DNA of 21,790 bases from Betaproteobacteria bacterium (lineage in GTDB: Bacteria > Pseudomonadota > Gammaproteobacteria > Burkholderiales > Burkholderiaceae_C): NCBI GenBank assembly GCA_009918225.1, contig RGEP01000010.1:1-21790 (forward strand), written 5' to 3'. Each line of letters begins with the position of its first letter. Positions within the stretch are counted from its first letter, which is position 1. The translations under genes and the position numbers were made by a program. The notes under the pieces were generated by a model that was not told the origin of the DNA, did not search any database, and saw nothing but the letters and a program-made list of their open reading frames with translations. Below, piece after piece: positions 7,630 through 15,581 of this stretch.

Positions 7630-8796
7630 ATGAGCGGCGTTCCCGATCAAGTTGACGCGCTGGCTGCAGCCCTGCAACACACGCGTGCACGAACCTTGGC
7701 CCTGATGGACGCGTGGTGCCAGGCCTTGCCTGATTTGCGGGTGCCCCAGCGGCCCACGCTGAACCTGCCCCTGTGGGAATGGGGGCATGTGGCTTGGTTT
7801 CAAACCTGGTGGGTCGGGCGTAACCGCCAGCGGGCCTTGGGCCTGCTGGCCGATCCGGACCATGAACGCGAACCGCCCGCGGTCTCGGGAGCCGATGATC
7901 TGTACAACTCCAGCACGGTCGAGCACGGCGCCCGCTGGTCCTTGCCCTTGCCGGGTGTGGCCGATGTACGGGCAGAGTTGGCCCGAGGCCTGGACGAAAC
8001 CCTGAGCACCCTGGAGCAAGCTGGTCGGCAAGGCGATGACCTGTACTGGTGGCAACTGGTGCTGGTGCATGAGGACATGCACCAAGAGGCCGCGATGTAC
8101 ATGGCACAGGCCTTGGGCTTGCCGCTGCCGGCGCAACTGACCAGGCCCCTGGGCAAGCCTCGGGCTTTGGCAGCGGCTGACCACGGCGTGCGCCGCTCTA
8201 GCGTGGCCGCCCAGGCCCTGCTCATGGGGCGCACCGCCGAGCCTGGGCGCTTTTGCTTTGACAACGAATGTGCGCCGCACGAGTGCCACCTGTCAGCTTA
8301 TGAGGTGGATCTGCGTGTGGTGAACTGGGCGGAGTACCTCGAGTTTGTGCAGGCTACAGGCCATCCGGCGCCGGCCGTGCTGAAGCGGGAAGGTGGGCAC
8401 TGGTGGATCCGAGAATTCGGACAATGGCAGCTGGTGGACATGGCCGCGCCCGCGGCTTACGTGAGTGCATTCGATGCGCAGGCGTGGTGCCGCTGGGCCG
8501 GTCGCGATTTGCCTACCGAGGCCCAATGGGAATGCGCGGCTTTGAGCTTGCCCGGGTTTGAATGGGGTCGGGTGTGGGAATGGACGGCCAGTGCATTCGA
8601 GCCCTATCCTGGTTTCGCCCCACACCCCTACCGCGACTACTCAGTGCCGTGGTTTGGAACCCACCGGGTGTTGCGCGGGGCCAGCGAATTCACGTCCGAG
8701 CACATCAGAAGCCCGCGCTACCGCAACTTCTTTCTGCCCGATCGCGTGGACATTCCGGCAGGCTTTCGCAGCGTAGACCGTTCGAGCGCGGCTTGA
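7630..8796 (+). CDS. senA: Selenoneine synthase SenA (EgtB-like non-heme iron enzyme)
   Basis: This 388-residue protein has an N-terminal DinB-like domain and a C-terminal formylglycine-enzyme-like sulfatase-modifying domain. The iron ligands are visible as H53 (WGHVAWF) and the HX3HXE motif HEDMHQE (H147, H151). Later motifs are GRFCFDNE, VWEWTASAFEPYPGF and RYRNFFLPDRVDIPAGFR. The protein joins the selenosugar to hercynine at the imidazole ring, giving a selenoxide-type intermediate on the way to selenoneine. SenA rather than EgtB is favoured because SenB is divergently paired with it and EgtD and a selenate-type transporter adjoin. The reading frame extends upstream, but the ATG at 7630 best fits the N-terminus; an in-frame ATG at 7609 overlaps the senB start. 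It converges with egtD, stops 14 bases apart. Exchange of sulfur for selenium chemistry cannot be proved from sequence. Confidence 0.85.
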   Translation: MSGVPDQVDALAAALQHTRARTLALMDAWCQALPDLRVPQRPTLNLPLWEWGHVAWFQTWWVGRNRQRALGLLADPDHEREPPAVSGADDLYNSSTVEHGARWSLPLPGVADVRAELARGLDETLSTLEQAGRQGDDLYWWQLVLVHEDMHQEAAMYMAQALGLPLPAQLTRPLGKPRALAAADHGVRRSSVAAQALLMGRTAEPGRFCFDNECAPHECHLSAYEVDLRVVNWAEYLEFVQATGHPAPAVLKREGGHWWIREFGQWQLVDMAAPAAYVSAFDAQAWCRWAGRDLPTEAQWECAALSLPGFEWGRVWEWTASAFEPYPGFAPHPYRDYSVPWFGTHRVLRGASEFTSEHIRSPRYRNFFLPDRVDIPAGFRSVDRSSAA

Positions 8797-8810
8797 GCAG
8801 CACCACTGGG

Positions 8811-9821
8811 TCAGCAGGCTGAAGCCCAGAAGACCGCGAATTGCCGGGCCTCATCGCTCCAGTGCTGAAGGCCCTGGAAGCCCGCGCGCTGCAGCAGCTC
8901 AGCAAAGCCCTGCACGGTCCACTTGCAGGAGTTCTCGGTGTGCAGCGTCTGCCCAGCCTCGAAGTGCCGCTCGCACCGCTGCCCTTGCTCATCATGCCAG
9001 GACACCTTCACAGCATGACGGGCTTGAAGGTGCATTTCAATGCGCTGCTGCTGGGTATCGTAGTGCGCACGGTGGCGCCAATCGGGCAGGCGAAAGTCGG
9101 CCTGCAGCAAGCGGTTGAGGTGCAACAGGAGGTTGAGGTTGAACGCGGCGGTCACCCCCAAAGCGTCGTCATAGGCCGCTTCCAAAACGGCGCTGTCCTT
9201 GACCAGGTCTACACCGATCAACAAACCGCTGCCGGCTTGTGTCCCGCAGGCCAAGCGAACGCTGCGCAGAAAAGCCAGGGCTGCGTCGGGCGTGAAGTTG
9301 CCGATGCTTGAGCCGGGATAAAACAACAGGCGCGGACCGGATGCCGCGGCTTCGATGGGCTCGGGCAATTGCAGACCACCCGAAAAGTCCACGCCCAGGC
9401 CCCACATTTCCAGCTTCGGATGCTGGCGCTGCAGGCATTCCAGCGCGCCCTGCAGGAACTGCACGGAAATGTCGATGGCCACATAACGTTGCGGCTCGAA
9501 CCGGCTGAACAGGGCAGCCGCTTTGTTGCAGTTGCCCGCGCCCAAGTCCAAGAGGGTCGCGTTTTGGGGTACGGCGCGGGCCATGTCGGCCCCGTGCGTG
9601 GCGAAGATGGAGGCTTCGGTGCGGGTGGGGTAGTACTCGGGCAGTTCCGTAATGGCTTCAAAGAGCCGAGACCCCAATGCGTCGTAGAGAAACTTGGGTG
9701 AGCAGTGCGCCTGCGCCTGCAACAGGCCCTGGGTGAGCTCGCGTCGAAGGGCCTCCTGATCTTCGCGGTACACCTGCACGAATCGTGGGGAGCGCGGGGG
9801 CTGCTCGGCAGTTTGAAGCAT
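8811..9821 (-). CDS. egtD: L-histidine N-alpha-methyltransferase (hercynine synthase) EgtD
   Basis: This is a 336-residue enzyme that trimethylates histidine with S-adenosylmethionine to give hercynine (histidine betaine), the acceptor for both ergothioneine and selenoneine synthesis. Typical EgtD motifs are present: KFLYDALGSRLFEAITELPEYYPTR near the N-terminus, the SAM-binding DLGAGNCNKA, FYPGSSIGNF, and HTENSCKW near the C-terminus. I chose the ATG at 9819-9821 (MLQTAEQ) because upstream codons have no family likeness. No strong ribosome binding site is visible. Convergence with senA and divergence from the phnD-like gene, across 59 bases, place it inside the selenium locus, where it supplies hercynine to SenA. 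Length and motifs are normal. Confidence 0.93.
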   Translation of the reverse strand: MLQTAEQPPRSPRFVQVYREDQEALRRELTQGLLQAQAHCSPKFLYDALGSRLFEAITELPEYYPTRTEASIFATHGADMARAVPQNATLLDLGAGNCNKAAALFSRFEPQRYVAIDISVQFLQGALECLQRQHPKLEMWGLGVDFSGGLQLPEPIEAAASGPRLLFYPGSSIGNFTPDAALAFLRSVRLACGTQAGSGLLIGVDLVKDSAVLEAAYDDALGVTAAFNLNLLLHLNRLLQADFRLPDWRHRAHYDTQQQRIEMHLQARHAVKVSWHDEQGQRCERHFEAGQTLHTENSCKWTVQGFAELLQRAGFQGLQHWSDEARQFAVFWASAC

Positions 9822-9880
9822 GGGGATTGAATTTCGTCTCAAATACAGGGCTTGAACACCACTTGTTTCCAGGAGCAACC

Positions 9881-10747
9881 ATGATCAGCTTGTCGCCTTC
9901 GCGCACCCTGCGCGCCCTGATGGCCGGTGCCGTTTTGCTGTGGGGCATTGTCAGTCATGCGCAAACGGTCTTTCGCGTCACAACGATTCCCGAAGAAGCG
10001 GCCACCGAGCAGGTCCGCAAGTTCACGCCCATTGCCAACTACCTGGAACAGAAGCTGGGCATGAAGGTCGAGTTCACGCCGGTCAACGATTACCCAGCTG
10101 CAGTGGAAGCCCTGGTCAACAAGAAGGTGGACCTGGTTTGGTTTGGCGGCTTCACCCACGTGCAAGCCAACCTGCGCAGCGGCGGCAAGATCGTGCCCCT
10201 GGCCCAGCGCGAGGAGGACACCCGGTTTCAGTCGGTGTTCATTGCCAAGACCAATTCCGGCATCAAGGCACTGGCCGACATGAAGGGCAAACAAGTGTCC
10301 TTCGGCTCGCAAAGCAGCACCTCGGGGCATTTGATGCCGCGCAGCTTCCTGCTGCAGGCTGGGCTCAATCCCGAGAAGGATTTCCGTCGTGTGGCCTACA
10401 GCGGCGCGCACGACGCCACCATTGCATCGGTGGTCAGCGGCAAGGTCGACGCCGCGGCCCTGGACATCACCGTTTGGAGAAAGTTTGTCTCTGAAAACAA
10501 GGTTGATACCAAGGAGGTGGATGTGTTCTACACCACCCCGGCCTATTTCAATTACAACTGGTCGGTGCATGCCGACATGCCTGTGGCTTTGCAAGACCGT
10601 GTGAAGAAGGCCTTGCTGGACCTGAACCCTGCTGATCCGGCGCAGGCTGAGATCCTCAAGCTCAACCGCGCGACGCGATATGTGCCCACCTCGCCTGAGA
10701 ACTACAAGGGCCTGGAAGCCGCTGCGCGCAGCGCCGGCTTGCTCTGA
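9881..10747 (+). CDS. PhnD-family substrate-binding protein of putative selenate/selenium ABC transporter
   Basis: This is a 288-residue periplasmic protein with a signal peptide (residues 1-28, cleavage after SHA). The mature N-terminus FRVTTIPEEAATEQVRKF, followed by VNDYPAAVEALVNKKVDLVWFGGFTHVQA, matches the PhnD-like family (TIGR04553 in memory) named as the putative selenate transporter because it travels with SenB-type genes. A ligand loop GSQSSTSGHLMP and YSGAHDATI are also typical of oxyanion-binding PhnD relatives. A strong ribosome binding site AGGAG sits 5 bases before the ATG. It is the first of four co-directional genes (ATPase, then two permeases). Phosphonate or phosphite binding is the alternative, but no phosphonate catabolic genes are present and the selenoneine genes are adjacent. 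Confidence 0.83.
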   Translation: MISLSPSRTLRALMAGAVLLWGIVSHAQTVFRVTTIPEEAATEQVRKFTPIANYLEQKLGMKVEFTPVNDYPAAVEALVNKKVDLVWFGGFTHVQANLRSGGKIVPLAQREEDTRFQSVFIAKTNSGIKALADMKGKQVSFGSQSSTSGHLMPRSFLLQAGLNPEKDFRRVAYSGAHDATIASVVSGKVDAAALDITVWRKFVSENKVDTKEVDVFYTTPAYFNYNWSVHADMPVALQDRVKKALLDLNPADPAQAEILKLNRATRYVPTSPENYKGLEAAARSAGLL

Positions 10748-10758
10748 GGCCGTCGCAG

Positions 10759-11691
10759 GTGAGTGAACGTCTTGAGGTGGGCGCTGCCAGCCCGCTGGGC
10801 ACGCCCGTGCAGTCTGTGACAAGGGCTCGGGTTGGAAGCGCACCGCTTGCCGGCCTGGCGCTGGACTTGCAGCAGGTCAGCGCCCGCCATCCGGCGGCCT
10901 TGGTCAGCGCGCCACCCGCCCTGATGGCGGTGGACCTGCGCATTACCGCGGGGGAGCAGGTTGCGGTGATCGGCCCTTCCGGTGCCGGCAAGACCACCTT
11001 GTTGCAGGTGATGTCGCTGGCCTTGGGGCCCCTGTCCGGTGGCCTGCGGCTCAATGGTGTGGACCCCTGGACCTTGAGCCATCGACAACGTCAGCTGCTC
11101 AGGGGCCGCTTGTTCGTGGCGCCCCAGGTGCCGCCGCTGCCGCCACGACAGCGCGTGGTCACGTCGGTGTTGGCCGGGCAATTGCCCGCCTTGTCGCTGT
11201 GGGCCAGCTTGCGCTCCCTCTTCTACCCGCGTGACATCCCCGCAGCCTTTGAAGCCTTGGAGGCCTTTGACCTGGGCGATAAGCTCTTCGACCGGGTAGA
11301 CCGCTTGTCCGGTGGCGAACGCCAGCGCGTGGGCCTGGCACGGGCCTTGGTGTCGCCCGCTGGCTTGTGGTTGATCGATGAGCCACTTTCTGCACTGGAC
11401 CCGGCGCGCGCGCAGCAGGCCATCCGAACCTTGGTAGACCGCACACAAGCTGCGGGCATCACCTTGGTGGCCACCTTGCATCAGGTCGATGTGGCGCTGG
11501 CCAATTTCCCACGCGTCATCGGCATGCGGGAGGGCCGGGTGGTGTTTGATCTGCCTTCCCAAGACATCAGCCGTGACCGCCTGCAGCAGCTCTACAGCCA
11601 GTTCGAACACGAGCTGCGCGGTGAAGCGGCTTTGCCCCAGGCGCTGGATACCCAAGAGCCGGCCCCGCCGGTGGTCATGCACTGCCGATGA
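10759..11691 (+). CDS. PhnC-like ATP-binding protein of the putative selenium ABC transporter
   Basis: This is a 310-residue ATPase. Walker A is GPSGAGKTT (residues 72-80), the signature is LSGGERQRVGLARAL, Walker B is LWLIDEPLSALD, and the H-loop is ATLHQVD. The start is GTG at 10759-10761, 11 bases after the binding-protein stop, with GAGG overlapping that stop at a 9-base spacing. The first 30 or so residues before the ABC domain are an unusual low-complexity extension, so the true start could be further in. The stop codon overlaps the next start (ATGA, 11688-11691), indicating translational coupling. It would drive import of the substrate held by the preceding binding protein through the two permeases that follow. 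Confidence 0.88.
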   Translation: MSERLEVGAASPLGTPVQSVTRARVGSAPLAGLALDLQQVSARHPAALVSAPPALMAVDLRITAGEQVAVIGPSGAGKTTLLQVMSLALGPLSGGLRLNGVDPWTLSHRQRQLLRGRLFVAPQVPPLPPRQRVVTSVLAGQLPALSLWASLRSLFYPRDIPAAFEALEAFDLGDKLFDRVDRLSGGERQRVGLARALVSPAGLWLIDEPLSALDPARAQQAIRTLVDRTQAAGITLVATLHQVDVALANFPRVIGMREGRVVFDLPSQDISRDRLQQLYSQFEHELRGEAALPQALDTQEPAPPVVMHCR

Positions 11692-12533
11692 GTGCTGCGT
11701 CGCCCCGCGCCTGCAGAGCTGCGCCTGATCGCGATCCCGCCTGGCTCGGGCGGGTGGCCACCATGGTCACCGTGTTGGTGCTGCTGTGGCCCTTGGGTGT
11801 GGCCACCGAATTCCGGCCCTGGGTCCTGTTTGAGCCCGGCAACCTCAAGGTAACCGGCCAGTTCTTATCAAGCTTTTGGCCCTTGACCCATTCGTCAGAA
11901 TTTCTGGAGATGGTGGCCCGTGAGACCTGGCGCACCGTGGCCATGGCCACGGCCGGTGTCAGCTTGGCCTTGTTGCTGGCGGTGCCCTTGAGTTTGGTCA
12001 GCACGCGTGTGTTGTCTGTCTCGGCATTGAGCGGTCGCATGGCAGCGCTGCCAGCGCTGGTGCGCACGCTGGCGCGTTGGGTGCTGATCGTGTTGCGCTC
12101 CATTCCCGAGTTGGTGTGGGCCCTGGTGTTCGTGCGCGTGGTGGGTTTGGGGCCCACCGCTGGTGTGCTGGCCATCGCGCTCACCTACGGCGGCATGTTG
12201 GGCAAGGTGTACGGCGAGATCCTGGAAAGCGGTGAGGCCCACGCCACCCAGACGCTCTTGCGCAACGGCAGTGGGCGGCTGCAGGCCTTTTTTTGGGGAC
12301 TCTTGCCCACCAATGCAGGCGAGCTCACGTCGTACACCGTGTACCGCTGGGAATGCGCCATCCGTTCATCGGTGGTGCTGGGTTTTGTAGGTGCAGGCGG
12401 TTTGGGTCAGCAGCTGGACAACTCCATGAAGATGTTCAACGGGGGTGAAGTGGCCACCATGCTCCTGGTGTTTGTGGCCTTGGTGGCCCTGGCTGACCGA
12501 ACCAGCGCCTGGTTGCGCAAGGTTCTGGCCTGA
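11688..12533 (+). CDS. PhnE-like permease 1 of the putative selenium ABC transporter
   Basis: This is a 281-residue inner-membrane protein of the BPD transporter permease family, with about six membrane segments. The central part has VLRSIPELVWALVFVRVVGLG, typical of PhnE proteins, and the C-terminal EAA-type coupling region has YGGMLGKVYGEILESG followed by YRWECAIRSSVVLGFVGAGG. The start overlaps the ATPase stop by 4 bases. It is paired with a second, related permease 11 bases downstream. The two share the ..RSIPELVWA and YRWE..IR motifs, so the membrane pore is probably a heterodimer. Confidence 0.88.
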   Translation: MSAASPRACRAAPDRDPAWLGRVATMVTVLVLLWPLGVATEFRPWVLFEPGNLKVTGQFLSSFWPLTHSSEFLEMVARETWRTVAMATAGVSLALLLAVPLSLVSTRVLSVSALSGRMAALPALVRTLARWVLIVLRSIPELVWALVFVRVVGLGPTAGVLAIALTYGGMLGKVYGEILESGEAHATQTLLRNGSGRLQAFFWGLLPTNAGELTSYTVYRWECAIRSSVVLGFVGAGGLGQQLDNSMKMFNGGEVATMLLVFVALVALADRTSAWLRKVLA

Positions 12534-12544
12534 AGGTATTCGCC

Positions 12545-13378
12545 ATGAACAGCCCCAGCCGAGACGCCGCCAACCAGCCTTATCGATTGCCGCCGCCCCT
12601 GTTCAGCGCCCGCTGCACGGCGTGTTGGTTCACCATGGGCCTCTTGATCTTGGTGGTGGCCAGTTTTTGGAGCCTGGACCTGCAATGGCGGCAGTTCCTG
12701 TCCTTGGACGCCCTGCGCAGCATGGGGCGCTTCGTGGCGGAGTTCTTTCCGCCCGACACGTCGCCGGCCTTCTTGCACAAGGTGGTGGTGGGCACCTGGG
12801 AAACCCTGGCCATGTCGGTGCTGGGAACGGCCCTGGCGGCCCTCTTGGGCTTGGCCTTGGCCATTCCGGCCAGCCGCCTATACGAGGACGACGCTGCACC
12901 CTTGCGCGCACTGACGCGGTGGCTCCTCAACGCGCTGCGGTCCATACCTGAGTTGGTGTGGGCCTCGCTGCTGCTGATTTCAGCGGGCTTGGGACCCTTT
13001 GCCGGTACCTTGGCCTTGGCCTTCCACACGGCAGGCGTGCTGGGCCGGCTCTTTGCCGAGGCCATTGAGAACGCACCGCCCGCACCGGGCGAAGCCTTGC
13101 GCCGGCATGGCGCGGGCCGCTGGATCGTCGTGGCCTATGCCACCTTGCCGCAAGTCTTGCCGCAGTTGATGAGCTACACCCTTTACCGCTGGGAGAACAA
13201 CATCCGCGCGGCGGCTGTGTTGGGCGTGGTGGGGGCAGGCGGCCTGGGTCAGCTCTTGGCTTTCCACATGGGCCTGTTCCAGATGGGCAAGACGGCCACC
13301 ATATTGGCGGCCATGTTGTTGATGGTGGCCATTGTGGATGGCCTGAGCCACGCCCTGCGGCGCTGGCTCACACGCTGA
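12545..13378 (+). CDS. PhnE-like permease 2 of the putative selenium ABC transporter
   Basis: This is a 277-residue membrane permease, a paralogue of the preceding gene. It shares LLNALRSIPELVWASLLLISAGLG and YRWENNIRAAAVLGVVGAGGLGQ, and has about six membrane segments. A GAAGG ribosome binding site lies 8 bases before the ATG. It is the last gene of the four-gene transport operon, and a strong inverted repeat 14 bases after its stop probably ends transcription. The likely partner is permease 1, with the ATPase on the inner face. Confidence 0.87.
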   Translation: MNSPSRDAANQPYRLPPPLFSARCTACWFTMGLLILVVASFWSLDLQWRQFLSLDALRSMGRFVAEFFPPDTSPAFLHKVVVGTWETLAMSVLGTALAALLGLALAIPASRLYEDDAAPLRALTRWLLNALRSIPELVWASLLLISAGLGPFAGTLALAFHTAGVLGRLFAEAIENAPPAPGEALRRHGAGRWIVVAYATLPQVLPQLMSYTLYRWENNIRAAAVLGVVGAGGLGQLLAFHMGLFQMGKTATILAAMLLMVAIVDGLSHALRRWLTR

Positions 13379-13392
13379 ACCCCACCAAACGA

Positions 13393-13430
13393 ATCGGCCG
13401 AATGCCCCTGCGCAGGGACATTCGGCCGAT
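13393..13430. terminator. Near-perfect 38-base palindrome, likely bidirectional terminator
   Basis: Arms ATCGGCCGAATG and CATTCGGCCGAT (12 bases each, perfectly complementary) enclose CCCTGCGCAGGG, itself a palindrome, with only one C/A mismatch in the whole 38 bases. It lies between the converging permease 2 and porin genes. On the minus strand (the porin side) it is followed by TTCGTTTGG, moderately T-rich; on the plus side no T tract follows. A second small inverted repeat (CTGATC, GGGT, GATCAG, 13440-13455) overlaps the porin stop. Confidence 0.6.
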
Positions 13431-13451
13431 GTTCAGGCGCTGATCGGGTGA

Positions 13452-14540
13452 TCAGAAGTTGTGGCGCACGCCCACTTCAAAACCTTGCGAGGTCTTGCCA
13501 GCGGCCAGGCCTGCCGCACCGCCGGGGATGGCCGTTGCAGCCAGTCCCTTGTTGCGGATGGTCGAGGTGTTGACATACAGCACCGTGCGGCGCGAGAAGT
13601 CATACACATAGCCTGCGCCGATCTGCTCAACGTCGTTGGCGCCGATGGCGGTGGTGCCCACCGTGCCAGCGTAATCAGCGGTCAGCCAAGACAGCTTGAT
13701 CTGGCCACCCGGGGCGGCGATGTAGGCGCCCAAGAGGCGGTTGGTCTGCTTGGCGTTGCCGTACTTGAACTCACGGTTAGACGCCACGAAGCGGTTCTTG
13801 CCCATGGTGTAGGACGCGGTGACCACGGTGTCGTTGAAGTCGCCCAGGGTGGTGATGCTGTTGCTGGTTTGGTTTTGTGCCACGCTCACCCGCAGGTCGC
13901 CGAACTGGCGGCTCAGGCGGAAGCCCTTGACGTCGTTCTTGCCGTCAGCCACGGCGCCGTTGCCGCGGTAGCCCACGAACACGCCACCCTCGAGCCCCAG
14001 GCCGTTCTTGGGCAGCAGCCACTGCACCGCATCATTGGCGCGCACCGTGGTGTTGAACGAGGTGCCGAAAGCCGCGCGGATCGGGCCATTCGGCGTGGCC
14101 GATGCCAGGTTGTTCGAACCGGCCACACCCACGTGGCTGAAAGGATCATTGGCTACCCACAAGGTGTAGGTGGGCACATAGTCGCGGCCCATGATCACCT
14201 CGCCCCATTGGGCTGAGCCCAGGGACACCACCGCGCGGCGGTCGAAGATTTGGCCGGCCGTCGAAGAGGCTTGAGAACCGTTTTGGAATTGCAGGCCCAT
14301 CTCCAGATGGAAGCCGGCGGTCATGCCGCCGCCGAGGTTTTCGGTGCCGCGGAAGAACAAGCGGCTGGTGTTGTTGGCGCCGCTGACCACCGAGCTCACG
14401 CTGGACAGGCCAGAGTTGTCAACGTAGCGCACAGCCGCGTCGGCAATGCCGCCGAGGGTGACGGAGGATGTTTGGGCGTGGGCCGTGGTGGCGCACAACA
14501 AGGCGGCGGCCAGGGCCAGGCGGGTGCTGGTGAAGTTCAT
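13452..14540 (-). CDS. Gram-negative porin, betaproteobacterial trimeric type
   Basis: This is a 362-residue outer-membrane beta-barrel protein with a signal peptide (residues 1-22, cleavage after AHA). The mature start QTSSVTLGGIADAAVRYV, the motif SRLFFRGTENLGGG and the terminal GVRHNF are typical of the Burkholderiales porin family. The terminal phenylalanine is the sorting signal. The ATG at 14538-14540 has AGGAGA 9 bases upstream. It follows the Bug receptor gene on the same strand, 54 bases away, suggesting a diffusion pore for the same substrate. A weak hairpin with a T-run lies between the two, so porin expression may be partly independent. The substrate cannot be read from sequence. 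Confidence 0.92.
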   Translation of the reverse strand: MNFTSTRLALAAALLCATTAHAQTSSVTLGGIADAAVRYVDNSGLSSVSSVVSGANNTSRLFFRGTENLGGGMTAGFHLEMGLQFQNGSQASSTAGQIFDRRAVVSLGSAQWGEVIMGRDYVPTYTLWVANDPFSHVGVAGSNNLASATPNGPIRAAFGTSFNTTVRANDAVQWLLPKNGLGLEGGVFVGYRGNGAVADGKNDVKGFRLSRQFGDLRVSVAQNQTSNSITTLGDFNDTVVTASYTMGKNRFVASNREFKYGNAKQTNRLLGAYIAAPGGQIKLSWLTADYAGTVGTTAIGANDVEQIGAGYVYDFSRRTVLYVNTSTIRNKGLAATAIPGGAAGLAAGKTSQGFEVGVRHNF

Positions 14541-14572
14541 GCTGTCGGTTCTCCTGTTGAATACGAAAGTTT

Positions 14573-14591
14573 AAAAAGGGGGCTGATGCCC
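14573..14591 (-). terminator. Weak hairpin with T run between Bug receptor and porin genes
   Basis: On the minus strand GGGC, loop ATCA, GCCC is followed by CC and TTTTT, just after the receptor stop codon. The stem is only four base pairs, so at most it could reduce readthrough into the porin gene. Confidence 0.25.
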
Positions 14592-14594
14592 GAC

Positions 14595-15581
14595 TCAATC
14601 TGGGGTTATCTTGGCGCTGGCCACCACCTGGCGCCACTTGACCAATTCAGACTTCAGCAGCGCGGCAAACTCAGCTTGGGTGGCGGTCTCCACATCCGCG
14701 CCCTGGCCTTCGATCCGCTTGATCAGCTCTTCTTCAGCCAGGATGCGGTTGATGGTGGTGTGCAGACGGCTGACGATCTCCGGTGGCGTCTTGGCCGGGG
14801 CGAAGAAGCCGTACCACTGTTGAACCTCCACGCCTTCGATGCCCAATTCCTTGAGCGTCGGAACGTCGGGCAACTGCGCCGAGCGCTTGGGCCCGGCGAT
14901 GGCCAAGGCGCGCAGGCGGCCGGTCTTCACATGTTGCATGGCCGAGAACAAGGACGGGAACATCACCTGCGTCTGGCCGCTCATGGTGTCTTGCATCGCT
15001 GGCGCGGATCCCTTGTAGGGCACGCCCAGCATCTTCACGCCTGCGCGCAAGCAGAACAGCTCCGCCGCGAAATGCGGGGCGGTACCGTTGCCGGCCGAGG
15101 CATAGGCATAGCGATCGGGCTTGGCTTTGAGCTGGGCCACCAACTCCTTGACCGAGGTGAAGCCGGCGCTCGGATGGGCCACCATCAGGGTCGGGGAGTA
15201 GCCCACGAGCGAAATCGGCTCGAAGTCGGCGATGGGGTCGTAGCGCAGCTTTTGCAGCGCCGGGTTCATCGAGTGGGTGGCGATGTAGCCCCACAGCAGC
15301 GTGTGGCCATCAGGCGCAGCGCGTGCCACGGCTTCTGTGGCCAAAGCGCCGTTAGCGCCCGCGCGGTTTTCCACCACGATGGTCTGGCCCAGGACGTTAC
15401 CCAGGCGCTGTGAAATCAGGCGGGCCATGGTGTCATTGCCGCCGCCCGGGGAGGTGGGCACGATCACGGTGACCGTCTTGCTGGGCCAGGTGCTGGCCTG
15501 CGCATGGGCCGATGGGATCCACACGCTTGGCGCAGCCCATGCAGCCATACCGGCTGCAAGAAAACGGCGTCTTTGTGTCAT
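14595..15581 (-). CDS. Bug-family (TctC-like) solute-binding protein, tripartite tricarboxylate transporter type
   Basis: This is a 328-residue periplasmic receptor. The N-terminal signal has a twin-arginine-like motif (RRRFLAAG), so Tat export is possible, with cleavage after AHA. Bug motifs are VIVPTSPGGGNDTMAR, VVENRAGANGALATEAVA, YASAGNGTAPHFAAE and VPYKGSAPA. This class binds di- and tricarboxylates, amino acids or aromatic acids; the exact ligand is not predictable. No TctA/TctB membrane subunits are in the window, which is common for orphan Bug receptors. The start overlaps the stop of the PrpF-like gene by 4 bases (ATGA), so the two are translationally coupled and probably deal with the same compound. 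Confidence 0.92.
   Translation of the reverse strand: MTQRRRFLAAGMAAWAAPSVWIPSAHAQASTWPSKTVTVIVPTSPGGGNDTMARLISQRLGNVLGQTIVVENRAGANGALATEAVARAAPDGHTLLWGYIATHSMNPALQKLRYDPIADFEPISLVGYSPTLMVAHPSAGFTSVKELVAQLKAKPDRYAYASAGNGTAPHFAAELFCLRAGVKMLGVPYKGSAPAMQDTMSGQTQVMFPSLFSAMQHVKTGRLRALAIAGPKRSAQLPDVPTLKELGIEGVEVQQWYGFFAPAKTPPEIVSRLHTTINRILAEEELIKRIEGQGADVETATQAEFAALLKSELVKWRQVVASAKITPD

Noticed and set aside
8902..10158. Possibility that the senA/egtD region is a plain ergothioneine cluster
   Set aside because: The SenB-like neighbour and the selenate-type transporter favour the selenium version; EgtB-type chemistry is kept as an alternative.
9881..13378. Phosphonate transporter phnDCEE
   Set aside because: No C-P lyase or phosphonatase genes, and the binding protein and context fit the selenium family better.
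14250..15413. Plus-strand open frame of 387 codons antisense to the porin/Bug region
   Set aside because: No recognisable domain, His/Gly/Ala-rich composition typical of antisense of GC-rich genes, and it overlaps two clear genes.
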